The notes under the pieces: generated by a model
What the model saw: only the letters and a program-made list of their open reading frames with translations
What the model was told of the DNA's origin: nothing
Database searches by the model: none
Position numbers and translations under genes: made by a program
From: Plantago major
Lineage: Eukaryota > Streptophyta > Magnoliopsida > Lamiales > Plantaginaceae
DNA: 64,000 nucleotides
NCBI GenBank assembly: GCA_026545765.1
Contig: CM048839.1
Location: 24,304,566-24,368,565, forward strand
Direction of reading: 5' to 3'
In this document: positions 37,155 to 48,680 of the stretch, piece by piece
How positions within the stretch are numbered: the first letter of the stretch is position 1
Layout: every line of letters begins with the position of its first letter

Positions 37155-37946
37155 ATGAACCAAAATAATGTTAATGTCTTGATATCTTTCCAAATTTGTC
37201 TAGTTTACATAATTCTTGTGTCAGACAAATCCTCTGCTGCTCATTACCAGTATGAAGCATGTGTTCCAAGAAATTGTACTCGTGGTCCAAACATAAGCTT
37301 TCCCTTCATTATTGAAGGCTATGAACCATACTGTGGCTATCCTGGTTTTGTTCTGAATTGCAATGATAACGGATTTCCAGTTATTAGACTGGCCGATTCA
37401 AACGACTACGTTATCGACGAGATTTTCTACAATAACCGGTCCGTTCGAGTACATAGCGCTGTCGTTCCAAGCTTAGGTGTCAACAACAGTGCTTGTTTCG
37501 TTCCAAGGATCCTAAACACGACACTTAACGTTACACGATTCAACTATGTCAATATGACGACAGGGCTACATCTGTTTTCAAACTGCTCAAGGCAACTGAA
37601 TAACAGGTACTTCAGTTTGAGTAGCTGTGATGGTGAGAGTGGAGATGGAGACGATTGGAGCGTGGTTATGTATGATGGAGACGAAAACTTGTCGAATGCA
37701 ATGGCAAACTGCGAAAGGAACGTGGTTACGCACGTGGAGAGGCGCGAAAGTGCTGATAATACAATCATTGGTGGATTTGGAGAGGCTCTGGATGCGCTGA
37801 GGAGGGGAGTGGTGCTTAATTGGATGGCAACTGATTGCACGAGGTGTTCGGATAGCGGTGGACGTTGCGGTTTTAATGAGGCGGCTTGGCAGTTCCAGTG
37901 TTTTTGCCCTGCTAGGGCTCATCGAGTCCGTTGCAGAGGAGGTTAG
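37155..37946 (+). CDS. Orphan LRK10L/WAK-type ectodomain protein (no kinase found)
   Basis: Open frame of 263 residues. An N-terminal signal peptide (ISFQICLVYIILVSDKSSA) is followed by a GUB_WAK_bind-like galacturonan-binding domain: CVPRNCTRGPNISFPF, a YCGYPGFVLNCNDNGFPVI core, and YNNRSVRVHSAVV. A WAK_assoc C-terminal region then ends with CTRCSDSGGRCGFN and QCFCP. There are several N-glycosylation sites. The frame meets a stop at 37946, but a GT donor at 37942 in phase 1 matches the first-exon phase of the kinase genes downstream. No transmembrane or kinase exon is visible in the following 7.5 kb, so the gene is either a soluble receptor-like protein or a receptor kinase that lost its 3' half. 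It belongs to a different ectodomain subgroup from the other four receptors. Confidence 0.78.
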   Translation: MNQNNVNVLISFQICLVYIILVSDKSSAAHYQYEACVPRNCTRGPNISFPFIIEGYEPYCGYPGFVLNCNDNGFPVIRLADSNDYVIDEIFYNNRSVRVHSAVVPSLGVNNSACFVPRILNTTLNVTRFNYVNMTTGLHLFSNCSRQLNNRYFSLSSCDGESGDGDDWSVVMYDGDENLSNAMANCERNVVTHVERRESADNTIIGGFGEALDALRRGVVLNWMATDCTRCSDSGGRCGFNEAAWQFQCFCPARAHRVRCRGG

Positions 37947-38463
37947 TTAAAATTTACTTGATGCGGTTAATTTTCAGCATGACGTATAAATTATGTTTAT
38001 GAGTTAATCTGCAAAATCTAATTCTATTACGAGTAGATTCTATCTTGAACTTACAAGTCCCTAGTGGAATTGGGAAGTTTGGCCTAACTGATCAATAGTC
38101 TAGTCATAGGCAAGTAGCAGAGTTTTATCTGTTCTTTCATCTTTGTAATAGTCTTCGACTCTCATGGTTTCCTAGCAGTTAGGTAACTAATATGAGATGA
38201 AAGGACTAACGCCCACAGGGTAGGGTAGCTGCAGGCTGTAGCCTGTAAGTACGATAGCGAACCTTTTGAATATGAAAACACGGTTACCGACACGTACTTA
38301 CAAAACTTGAGTTCAATTAAGTAAGGTTTCGAGATGAAAATATTATTTGGAGAGCCACCTTTCAGAAGACCACTCAGAAAGGTTTTGTGAATATGAAAAC
38401 ACTATATTACTCGAACATAGTGGATACCGTTAGAAAACTTAGAAAAACCTTGATGACTATTGC
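37947..38463. other. Sequence after the ectodomain exon
   Basis: If the phase-1 donor at 37942 is used this is intron; otherwise it is 3' UTR. No second exon with a membrane helix or glycine loop was found. Confidence 0.4.
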
Positions 38464-38772
38464 TGTAACGATCCGACCACTAATTAATCGGTCAATTCTT
38501 TGAATGGCATAGTTCTTCATGGACAACGGGTGATATGTTGGCTAATTGTATCAACATGTCTTTTCACCCGCACTTTTGTGCTCACTCTTGCGTGAACCAG
38601 GAAACTTCATAGTTGGTCAACTATCATGAGATTGCTCAAGAGCGAGAACGCTTAACTCTGGAGTTCTTATTGATTGATTTCCCGAAAAGAATGGTGCACC
38701 TTGTTGGTATGAGTAACATTCTCAAGCCCTTTAAGCTCCACGAACTGTACTTAAAACTTTGGGGCGTTACCA
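38464..38772. mobile_element. Short TGTAACG-ended repeat
   Basis: Starts TGTAACGATCCGACC and ends TTTGGGGCGTTACCA, so the ends are near-inverted copies. This start and end are seen in short non-coding plant LTR or MITE sequences. It is about 310 bp with no ORF. The class is not certain. Confidence 0.45.
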
Positions 38773-40357
38773 TTATCGTATTTAACACTAGTTTATATGT
38801 TAGCTTATAAACTCGACAAACCTATTTTTAAATTAAGAACATGAATGCTAGTAGGCTTATAAAGTTTGGTGATCCGATAAGGTTCTTCAGGTAGATTATA
38901 AAAGAAAATAAAGTAGCTGGTATGTATATATTTGATTGGCAAACCAACCATTTTGTGGCCTAATTAATTTGCTAAAGAACTCTATAAAAATTAACTAACT
39001 AGCTTACTGTTTCTATCCACAAAAAGAAACATATTTGCACGCTTTTCCTTGTATAAATGCGCACTTGGCACATATGTTATCCGAGCCAAATTTTATAACA
39101 AAAGGAAGAGTGCTATTAATAGAAAATTGTCGGACGTTGTTGAACCATGGTCTCGTTTATCTCTTGCCTTCTTATTTGACCTAGCTTACAATTTAGAAGG
39201 TGCTTTTTGACGAATCAAGTCTGAAACTGCCTACGCCATTCTGGTAAAAGAGGAACGAACTAAAGAATCATGAAAGTCCTATAAAACTTTATCATTAAGA
39301 CAAAATACCTGGACATGAGTTGCTCTAATTAACAACTAAAACACGATTAATTTTTTCTATTAGAAAGAAAAACTGTTTCTGATGGTTAGATTTTTACCAA
39401 TGTTAGAAAAAACGGACTTTGTACTAAAATACCTCAATTAGATTGCCAAGTCAATAAAATGAGCCAAATGGCCCAAATCTCATCAAAAGCAGCTAATCCC
39501 CTGTAATTAAATCCCATTTCCTTCCTGCTCTGACACGCTTTCTATGAGTTTCAAATGAATTCCAAAAATAAAATTTAGCTTGCCAAAGTTTATTGAGAGA
39601 TTAAAAGAGTTGAGAATATTACTTATATGGTATCTTTCTTTTTTATGAGATACCAACCGAAAAATTTCCCGATGCACGCACAAGTGGAGACAAAGTGTAT
39701 GAAAAATGATATGTGTTGCAAGGCCAGCCCAATTTTTTTAGGCTGAAAATCTCAAAATGGACCCTAAGAAGCAGCAATATATTAAAAGAAAAATTATATA
39801 TAATATTGAATTTAGTTTCCTAATAAAATAGTATACGGAATATATCACTTTAAAAATGTAACACTTCGGGTGTTATTTATAGCAATATCATAGATTAACT
39901 ATTCTTAACAAGGGGTTACATATACTACCTATGTTAAATGCCCTACTCTTATCCAGGCCACCATTAGTCGAACAATAATATAGAAGGGACATCTTATCTT
40001 AGTAGATGAAATTTACCCTTATAAACAAACTTTTATTTTAATGCTTTTAGCATCTTATCCGTATCACTGTCATGATATTAAAATTGGGGTCCTTAAATTC
40101 TGGAACCCTATGCGGACGAAATTCCACATAAGTTTAGAGCCAGTTGGTACCGGAGAGCAAGTGACCGTGTCGGACCACCAAAGATGGGATCGTTTACAAA
40201 AAAACGTATTAAATTAAACCTGGACAGAACAGATCTAGTATTAAATTTAGAGGAGCCAAAATACTAACATATAGTAAAATTTTAATTTATGACACTAATT
40301 TCGCCCAGCAAGTTATAATCTACACCTAAATCTAAACCTATATCGAATCTTGAGACA
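38773..40357. other. Intergenic, nothing supported
   Basis: AT-rich DNA with no coding motif or bounded repeat recognised. Confidence 0.45.
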
Positions 40358-40362
40358 AAATC

Positions 40363-40800
40363 TGTTAAATTATCCCACATCACTTGTGAGAGGATCATGC
40401 AAACAACATATATATTGGATAACCTTCTCTCCTTAAAAGTCTTTTAAAGGGATGATAAATCAATTTAATAATATGGTATCAGAGCATACCCAAGTTGATG
40501 ATGGGTGTCACAGCCGATAATAATTCTGGCTTGTCCAAAGATGGTTATTATGATTCCACGTGTAGAGTCGACTAACCGTGGCTTACTCATGAGGGAGCGT
40601 GTTAGAATATCTCACATCACTTGTGAGGCTTGCCCAACGATGGCTATTATGATTCCACATATAGAGCCGACTAACCGCGACCTACTCGTGAAGGTGTGTG
40701 TTAGAATATCCCACATTACTTGTGAGAAGATCATGTAAACAACATATAAATTGGATAACCTCCTCTTTTTAATAAGGTCTTTTAAGGACCAAACTTAATA
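40363..40800 (+). mobile_element. TRIM retrotransposon, complete
   Basis: Terminal-repeat retrotransposon in miniature. The left repeat 40363-40470 starts TGTTAAATTATCCCACATC; the right repeat 40699-40800 starts TGTTAGAATATCCCACATT; both end TTAATA. The 5-bp target duplication AAATC is perfect (40358-40362 and 40801-40805). A primer-binding site for initiator tRNA-Met follows the left repeat. The 230-bp interior contains a duplicated segment of about 98 bp, each copy ending in LTR-like TGTTAGAATATC. It has no coding capacity and would depend on another element's enzymes. Confidence 0.88.
40474..40485 (+). other. Primer-binding site (initiator tRNA-Met)
   Basis: TGGTATCAGAGC is the canonical plant sequence complementary to the 3' end of initiator tRNA-Met, three bases after the left TRIM repeat. 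Confidence 0.9.
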
Positions 40801-41029
40801 AAATCTAAATTCAAGACCAGGCTCCTTAATTAATTCCAAGCACTTTGGAGTTGCCTCCGGTTCCTGTAGCTCATGAGTCATGGCTTATCCTACACGTATA
40901 ATTTTCGACCTTCACATAAACCTACCTTAAAAAGTATATTCCGTACCTTGAACTCGGCTGGACACGAACTGTACCGATTGAGTTTAAGATTTTCTTTTCT
41001 ATTCAAACTCAAGAGTCGTGTGTGTGTGT

Positions 41030-41085
41030 ATATATACACCGTATTTATATTTATAAGTATAATGAAACATGTTGTGGTGCAGTGG

Positions 41086-41128
<43 letters not shown>

Positions 41129-41175
41129 CGTATTTATATTTATAAGTATAATGAAACATGTTGTGGTGCAGTGGT
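41030..41175. repeat. 89-bp direct duplication around a TA run
   Basis: ACACCGTATTTATATTTATA starts at 41036 and 41125; both copies continue through AACATGTTGTGGTGCAGTGG without differences I can see. The copies are joined by (TA)n at about 41087-41124. Confidence 0.88.
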
Positions 41176-41179
41176 AGAA

Positions 41180-42838
41180 GTTTTGGACAGTATGCATCAT
41201 GTCCCAACTTAATTTTTTTTCTTTTTTATTTATATTATACTATTATTCGGGGACTCGCTTAAAATGTTGTATGGGCCCCTGAAATATGTAAGATGCCCAT
41301 GCGAGCTTGTAATTTCTAAACTCAAATATTTGCTATCTAAAGCTCAAATTAAAATTTATAAAACTTACCGAACTCATACTTAATTATATGTTAATCCCCA
41401 TTAATAAATAATTATCAAATAGAAATGCTAGTTGATTGGCTCGTCGATCTTGCAAACCGCACACACCAATTTTCGAACTCAACATAATAATGTTAGCTAT
41501 AAGTCATGTTCGAACTCGTTGAACACGAACTGAGCTATTTTCAAACCGACTTAAACTGTTTTGAAAAAGCTATACTCATTCATAGCACTATTTTCCGTCT
41601 CAATTAGGAGTAACAAATACTCCTATCAAGTACCTAGAGAACACACCAATCTATATATAATGATAGTGGATATCTTATCCGAAATCTTTATAATATATCC
41701 TGTTCCGAATCTTGTAGACTCGCATCTAAATCAACTCAATTGTAGTAATATAATTTGACATAAGATGTTTGACTTGAGATGATGACACAATTGATGTATC
41801 TGAATTGAGTTGCTTAATGTACCTAATTGACTAATTGCCACTTGTTATGCTTTTATCTCTTAGTCTAATAAGGTATTAAAAATACAAAACAATCTCACCT
41901 TACCCGAAAATAAAATGCATTTGTTGTTGACCGAAAAACAATAGTATATCAACGGAGACTACTATTCTGTGTATATATTGTACGAATATTACGACAAATT
42001 GGACACAAACAACTTGCTAGCCGCCAGATAAACAATTCCATGTTAAATTTTCTGACTTTAATCTTTAATATTTGCATGTGACTGTGAACACCCAATTTAT
42101 GAGCTTAATTATTTTAGTTATTTTCCTCCGACATTTACCATCTCCAACCCGAGGCCGTTGGAGGCTCGGAGCAATGCATCTGACATGATTCAGATTGTTT
42201 GACTTTGAATTTAAGTTGAGTTTTCTTAATTGCAGTTGAGTTTTTGTGTTAGTAAAATTCAATTCAAATTCGAAGTCAAACAACATACAATATTTGTGTT
42301 TTAAGTGGAAAGACTGGGGAGCTCGAAATGATGTAGTAGAATTCGATGAATAGTAGCAATGGCCATGGGTTGAACTTGAAGTTTTGATCCCGATCATCAC
42401 TTTTATCATTTTATGTGATCTGAAATATGAAACTTAACATGAAATATGATGGTTGTAAAATTCAAACATCACCCTAAATCCAATTCAAATTGACACAAAT
42501 TATGTTTCAGTAGATATTGTTCCGCTCGCGAGCTGACCAGCCATTCCAAAATGATAAGATGCAACATGACTTAAAATATTGTACTTACGAACAAGATCAT
42601 ATACCAATCGACCCGATCGGAATTTTACTTAAAAAAGGGATTACTGGCCCGAAGTACCCAATCAAATAAACCATTTGAGTATTTGACAAGTTTTGGTATA
42701 GTTTATACATCGTGAATATAGTTTGGCTCCAAATTTAAATTGAGAAAAGTTAGAACTTTTTTTACGAAAATCATATATGAAAGAGTTGTTCTGTATTAAG
42801 ATGGAGAAAAAGAACAAAAAATATGTCACTTGGGGATA
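41180..42838. other. Intergenic, nothing supported
   Basis: No gene or bounded repeat recognised; short frames only. Confidence 0.45.
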
Positions 42839-42848
42839 TCCAATAAAA

Positions 42849-44286
42849 GGGTAAATTACATTTTGACCCCTGAACTTTACCCCCTCTTATATTTTCACCC
42901 TCAAAGTTTCCGAAATTACTTTTCAGCCCCTCACCCCCGGATTTGGTCCCTGGAGATAACGTTGACTAATGGTGGTCAACGTTTGATGACGTCATTATTT
43001 AAATAATGACATCATATATTAAATTATTAAAAAAATATTTTTTTAAAAAAATATATTATTTTTAAAAAAAATAAAGGGCCATAAATATGGAATTACTGAA
43101 ATGTCCTCAGGGAGTCAAAATGTAATGTTCTGTTTCAAGAAGAGGGAAAATAATGCATAATGGTTTTTTTAGAGCAAGTAAATGCAGAGGAAATGTGAGT
43201 ATTAGGACTTCTTGATGTTGTTAATCTCAATTGAAGTCTGGTGTATATATAGGCGGCATCCAAAATTGTTGTATCCATTGGAAATCAGATCAAGTGGAAC
43301 AAGCAAGTGGATGTGTGGTGGCTAATGAAATTTTGAGGAACATAATTAGCACATGGATTTGTTTTCAAATTAACATGAAAGATTTTAATGCAACAAAGCA
43401 TATCAACAATTCTTGATAATGTTGTTCCCTACTAACTCTATCAACATAGTCCTTACAGGACCACTTTGTCAATCCTTCAACAACAACTAGTTATCTAAAT
43501 CAAATTCAATCACCAAAATGAATCAAATTCAATCCGTCGCCACTTTACCTTAGAACTGCTATTCTTCTGCCTCTAAAAACAGAAGCTAAACTCCCTCCAA
43601 TCCCCTTTTATTCCTTAGACTTCTTACTCTTATTCTGAAATTCTAGATCAATTTACTCTTTCATAGTCCTGAACTCTCCTTCCTCCTCATCACTCTCCAC
43701 ACAATCCGCATCCAAAACCCCCAATTTCCCACCGCAATCCCTAATCCCCTCATCTCGGCCTTTCGATCCAATTTCCGACTCAACAACAGTGTAACTCACT
43801 CTAGAAAGCCCTAGATTCTTCGTCTCCACCTTTGCATCCGCATCAGATCCAGCTTTCACATCGAACAGCTCAGAAAGCGAGTGATAGGGAGGCCGAAAAT
43901 ACAAGAAACACGAAATTCGAGATAGTGTAGTGCTGTGGTTTTTGTGGACACAAGTGAAACAAACCAAGAGCAGCAGAAGGAAAGAAGAAGTTGTGAAAGT
44001 AGAAGGAAAGAAATTTGTTTAAGTATAAAAGATGGCAGGGACAAATTAGGCATTTCATGTTTTATTTATGACATCAGCACGACATCATAATTGGAGCGAG
44101 CTCAATTTTCTGGAATTTTTTTTAAAAAAATCTGGTCAACGACGTTGACTGACGGTGTTGATCGTTAGTCAACATTAACTCTAGGACCAAATCCGGGGGT
44201 GAGGGACTGAACTGTAATTTCGGAAACTTTAGGGGGGGGGGGAATGTAAGAGGGGTAAAGTTCAGGGGTCAAAATGTAATTTACCC
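42849..44286. mobile_element. MULE with 10-bp target duplication and gene-like cargo
   Basis: Ends are long inverted repeats: GGGTAAATTACATTTTGACC continues as CCTGAACTTTACCCC at the left, and the right end is the complement. Complementarity continues inward with diverged sequence (ACCCCCGGATTTGGTCC against GGACCAAATCCGGGGGT) for roughly 200 bp. The flanking 10 bp TCCAATAAAA are duplicated exactly (42839-42848 and 44287-44296), diagnostic of the Mutator superfamily. No transposase is seen. The interior (43600-44050, minus strand) carries a coding-looking fragment, so it may be a Pack-MULE. Confidence 0.88.
43653..43967 (-). pseudogene. Gene-like fragment inside the MULE
   Basis: Minus-strand open frame of about 100 residues with a CT-rich leader upstream (44050-43970). 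The C-terminal half is polar and acidic (SELFDVKAGSDADAKVE, VESDEEEGEFRTMKE). Codon use is more gene-like than the surrounding AT-rich DNA. I do not recognise the protein. The setting fits a 5' gene fragment captured by a MULE, but chance cannot be excluded. Confidence 0.35.
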
Positions 44287-44296
44287 TCCAATAAAA

Positions 44297-45629
44297 TTGG
44301 AAAAAGAAAGAAAACATTTTGCAGTTGAATTCTGTTGATTACGCATAGTTCGGTCGCCATTTTTGAACTGCTTCAACTTCACAGCAGCGCTATGTCATTA
44401 GGGTTTATCCAGGTACCAATATCTGTTTCTTACTTGAAGAATTTTGGCAGTTTGTTCGAATTTATCCGCCGCATATTCTCCAAAATGTATATTTGACTCT
44501 GTCCACTCAATCGGCTCTTCTCATGCTTTCTGTGGATATGCTTATTCCATAATATTGCCCAATAGGTGTTTGTCAAAATGCCCACTCTGTTTGATCACTT
44601 TTTTTCTTAGCCAACGTCCTGACAAATATTGCCATGGACTATAAAGTTACGTTTTTTAGATTAAACTTGTTGATAGAATCTGGAAACATTTTGGAGATTC
44701 CTTTTGCCTTTTCTTCCAGCTACCTAAAACAAGTTGAAAATTTATCTAACAAATGAGTTATAAGTAAACGTAAGGGAACCCACGAAAGTACCAGTTTTCA
44801 ACAGCTTATTGTGATGGTATTGCTATGATTTGTTCACATTTTGTCTGGTTGAATCTTGAATCTTTCGATCATGAAACTATCAATCTTTGAAAAAGACAAT
44901 TTTTTAGTTTATTATCTCCGGTTTTACTAAATCTTCTCTGAAATTTACCCCCTTTTTCTTCTTTTACCTGTTTAATGGCAAACCACAGCTTTCAACATTG
45001 TCACTGTTAGCTGAAGAAAAGCCAAGTTTAAAGTTGAGAACTTTTGAATAACAATAAATCAAGTAGGGCTAAAGTGGGAGAAAAATAAGACTTGGGTATG
45101 CAATTGGTAATGTTGACATAAATGCTTTTGACAAATTCAATTTCATACTGCAACTTTCTGATAACATATCCTATTATTGATGTATTTGATGATATGGATG
45201 AATAGCTGTTAGTGCCTCAATCATAACAAGAATACACATTAAAGTTCTTTGTAAAATATACTAATCATGAAGGGAAAGGAAAAGAGGACAAGCAAAAAGA
45301 TGGTTATTGAGGCTATTATTGGTTATTATTAGGTCAAGAAATCACGTCAACCATCTTTGTACTGTTAGTCAACTACAAAGTATGAGTAGGAAATTTCTGG
45401 GTACCTTGCTTAGGATGACATATTCAAAGGGTGATCACCTACAATTGATATTATAATTTGCTAAATAATAATCTTCAACAAAGATGTGTCCTAGTCAACT
45501 TGGCGTGTTAATCAAATACATGGACTATTGGGATTAAGTTGAACCTTAAACCTTTCCTGATAGAAAACAAAACTCCGAAAGCTTTCACATCTCTTGCCTT
45601 GTAAATGGTATCTTGAAAGAACCTTAGCT
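44297..45629. other. Upstream region of the first complete receptor kinase
   Basis: No complete gene. Near 44392 an ATG followed by six codons runs into a GTACC donor-like site (44412), a possible orphan first exon but too short to support. The last 100 bp form the leader of the gene starting at 45630. Confidence 0.4.
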
Positions 45630-47940
45630 ATGTGTTCATCCAGTTTATTTCTTTTCTTCTTCTTTGTATTTTATCTTCTTCTCCTCCATAATATCGCTGA
45701 ATCATCAACCTGCCCAACATCCTTCAACTGTCCAGGACTTGGTTCCTTAAGATTTCCACTCTCCAATAATGATCCCAATTGTGGCCTATTCATGGTCAAT
45801 TGTTCAGATTCTAGCCATCCGCTTATACAGCTACGCGCTGGAGGTAACTGGTATGAAATTCTTGGGAATACAACGTCTAATAGGTTCCTTCTCCGCGACC
45901 CTATTCTTCAAAATCTCTTGAACAGCATGAACTGTTTCTCTTTCGGAAATCTTTCACTACCTGCATCTCCCTCTGCTTCTTTCACAATCACTCCCAGTCT
46001 CACCTTGTATTCATGCATCACTGGAAGTGACGTTGGAGTGTTTCGAAATGCTAATTTTGAAACATATGATTGTAGAGACTTCCATGTATACTATAGGAAT
46101 CCAACAACGGGTTCTGCCCTCAATGAAACTAATATCAACCCTCCTACTGGATGTCAAGTAATACAAATGCCTATAGATCCCGAGCAAGATCTGAGTAATC
46201 CGGATCGGGATAATTTTTTCCAACTATTCAGTGCTAACTTTACTCTCGAGTGGACCATCACTGGAGACTGCATAAGATGTCATGACAGGAGAGGGCAATG
46301 TAGTACTAACAACATGAATGGGTTTCTTTGCAAAATGGAGCAAAGTAAAGCACTATATTTCAAGTTTTTTTTTCCGTTGAATATATGAACTGTGTTTAAT
46401 AAGATACTGAAGTGTTTTCTTATCTGATTTTTGGTGCAGGGGGGAACAAAACCAATGTGATATTAGCCACAGGTACTCAGGCAGACATTCATACCCTTAG
46501 TCTTATTGACCTAACTATTCACACTTTCTCATGTAATGACTCTAATTTATGGTAATCTCAGCTATACCTGGATGTGCCGTCTTCTTGCTCATATGCGTAG
46601 CATTCGTATTCTGGGTACGCAAAAGAAGGATAAACAACGCTTACCTTATTTCAAGGAATATATCTTCTGACCCTTCCTCAAAATCAGACATTGAAGCCGG
46701 AAGCTTCTACTACGGTATTCCTATTTTCTGCTACACCGAGCTTGAAGAAGCCACCAATAACTTCGATCCCAGTAAAGAATTGGGGGATGGAGGCTTTGGA
46801 ACTGTATATCACGGTAAGAAAACTTTTATTTTTTTTTAAAGTTATAATGTTTTATATCTACATGACATTCTGAGGAAATTTTGGGGCATTATGATGAGCA
46901 ACTCACTTACATAAGCATTTATGGAGTTGCTTTTCTGAATTAAGAGCCAACTTACAGATTTTCCTGAAAGGATAGATGTAATAGTAATATAAATCGTCTG
47001 ATATATTGTATCTTAAACAGGAATACTTCGGGATGGAAGGGAAGTTGCAATAAAACGTTTATACGAGAACAACTTCAAAAGGGTAGAGCAATTCATGAAT
47101 GAAATCAAAATCCTCACTTGTATGAAGCATCAGAATTTAGTCACTCTGTATGGCTGCACTTCGAGACGAAGCCGTGAGCTTCTACTTGTTTACGAGTACA
47201 TTCAGAATGGCACAGTAGCGGATCATCTCCATGGGGAGAGAGCCAAGGAGGCGCCATTAACATGGGCCATGCGCATGAACATAGCCATAGAAACTGCTGG
47301 TGCGTTGGCTTATCTCCACAAATCTGACATAATACACCGAGATGTTAAAACAAACAATATATTACTGGACAGTAACTTTTGCGTAAAAGTTGCCGATTTT
47401 GGGCTCTCAAGACTGTTCCCCAGTGATGTCACTCACATTTCAACAGCTCCACAAGGGACACCGGGATACGTGGACCCTGAGTACCATCAGTGTTACCAAC
47501 TGACAGGCAAGAGTGATGTTTACAGCTTTGGAGTAGTCCTAATCGAGCTTATCTCTTCGATGCCTGCTGTGGATATAACAAGACATAGGCATGAAATCAA
47601 TTTGGCAAACTTAGCCATCAACAGGATCCAAAGGTGCGCATTTGATGACTTGATCGATCCATCTCTTGGATATAAGACTGATGCGGAGATTATGAGGATG
47701 ACTACTTCAGTAGCAGAGTTAGCCTTTCAGTGTTTGCAGCTGGAAAAGGACATGAGACCTTCAATGGACGAGGTTTTAATTTTTCTGAAGGAAGTTAAGA
47801 AAGGCGGTACAGGGAAAATACCTCCTTCGCCAGAAACAGATGAAATGGAACTGTTGAAGAAGAAGAATTTCCAGGCCTCACCTACTGCTGTTACTGATGT
47901 ATGGATGAGTGGTTCTACTACAGCAAGTTCCCTTGGGTAA
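45630..47940 (+). CDS. LRK10L1-like receptor kinase 1, four exons
   Basis: Exons 45630-46344, 46440-46472, 46562-46813 and 47021-47940, all phase 1, code for 639 residues. ATG 45630 is preferred because the signal peptide (SLFLFFFFVFYLLLLHNIAES) starts there. The ectodomain (about 25-238) has CPTSFNC, NCGLFMVNC, GGNWYEIL and a WAK_assoc-like CIRCHDRRGQC motif. The membrane helix is AIPGCAVFLLICVAFVFWV (about 250-270), then RKRR. The kinase has glycine loop GDGGFGTVYHG, VAIKRL with the ATP lysine, HRDVKTNNILLD, DFG in VADFGLSRLF, and GTPGYVDPEY in the activation loop: an active RD-type Ser/Thr kinase. Relatives (LRK10L1) act at the plasma membrane in defence or hormone-linked signalling; the ligand here is unknown. 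The residue at the end of exon 1 differs from the copies at 53785 and 62408. Intact. Confidence 0.9.
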
Positions 47941-48247
47941 GATTACTTTTCATCACTTGATCTTTCATAGGAAATTAGTTGGTAGAAAGGAATGTTGTTA
48001 AAATCACACTTTATAGGTGTTAACAGATGGGTGAGGAATGTATATTACTTGCTCTTCATCTTGTTGAGTATATTCCTTGACATGAAAAGAACAGGAACTA
48101 AATGAGAACTGAGACTGTAAATGGCAAGAAAGATTTTTTTTTTTTCTTGTGAATTCTTTCTTGAAAAGTTTATTTTGTTGTCCATAAACTCAGTATGTGG
48201 AGTTTCATATTTTTCTCGCATTCATTTCATGCTTTGTATCGAAGAGT
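47941..48247. other. 3' region of receptor kinase 1
   Basis: Probable 3' UTR and intergenic DNA; a run of T at about 48136-48146 is the only feature. Confidence 0.4.
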
Positions 48248-48472
48248 AAGTCTCCTAAGAGACGGTTTCTAAAGACGGTCCTATGTTGTCAAGAAAATCA
48301 TCGATATTATTAATCAAAACACCTATGTTCTCAACATTGTTGTTTTTTCATATTACAACAAGACTTATTTCGTTAACAACATAGAAGTTTTGATTAATAA
48401 CATGGATTGTTTTATTGATAACATTGACCGTCTCGAGATAAGTTATTCAGAGACCGTCTCTCATGAGACTTT
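48248..48472. mobile_element. MITE family GAGACGG, copy B
   Basis: The inverted ends are AAGTCTCCTAAGAGACGGTT and, complementary, AACCGTCTC-like AGAGACCGTCTCTCATGAGACTT. About 225 bp, AT-rich interior, the best preserved of three copies in the window. Confidence 0.8.
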
Positions 48473-48599
48473 GTATGTATTGAAATGCACAGAAACTTAG
48501 CTTGAAACCCTCTGGAGAAGGGAGTACTGCATTTATGAACTCATTAAGTAGAAGTTCCATCATTTTTCAGTCTTACTGTTCTGTATGATCTCTGTTGCT

Positions 48600-48680
48600 C
48601 CCAAAAGATCATCTGGTCCTCATTACCAGTATGAAGCACATTTGCATAGATAATACTGTGGTTTCATGCTCGAATAGCAT
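48600..48680 (+). pseudogene. Relic similar to the orphan ectodomain exon
   Basis: CTCATTACCAGTATGAAGCA (48619-48638) is identical to 37240-37259, the start of the mature ectodomain of the gene at 37155. ATACTGTGG follows some bases later in both. The rest is too diverged to align by eye, and no open frame is kept. This looks like the remains of a duplicated ectodomain exon. Confidence 0.45.

Noticed and set aside
40890-41207. Minus-strand 105-codon frame
   Set aside because: Built from the TA run and the 89-bp duplication; no motif or homologue-like pattern.
44392-44412. Short ATG exon followed by a GTACC donor
   Set aside because: Seven codons are too few to distinguish from chance, and no second exon was found.
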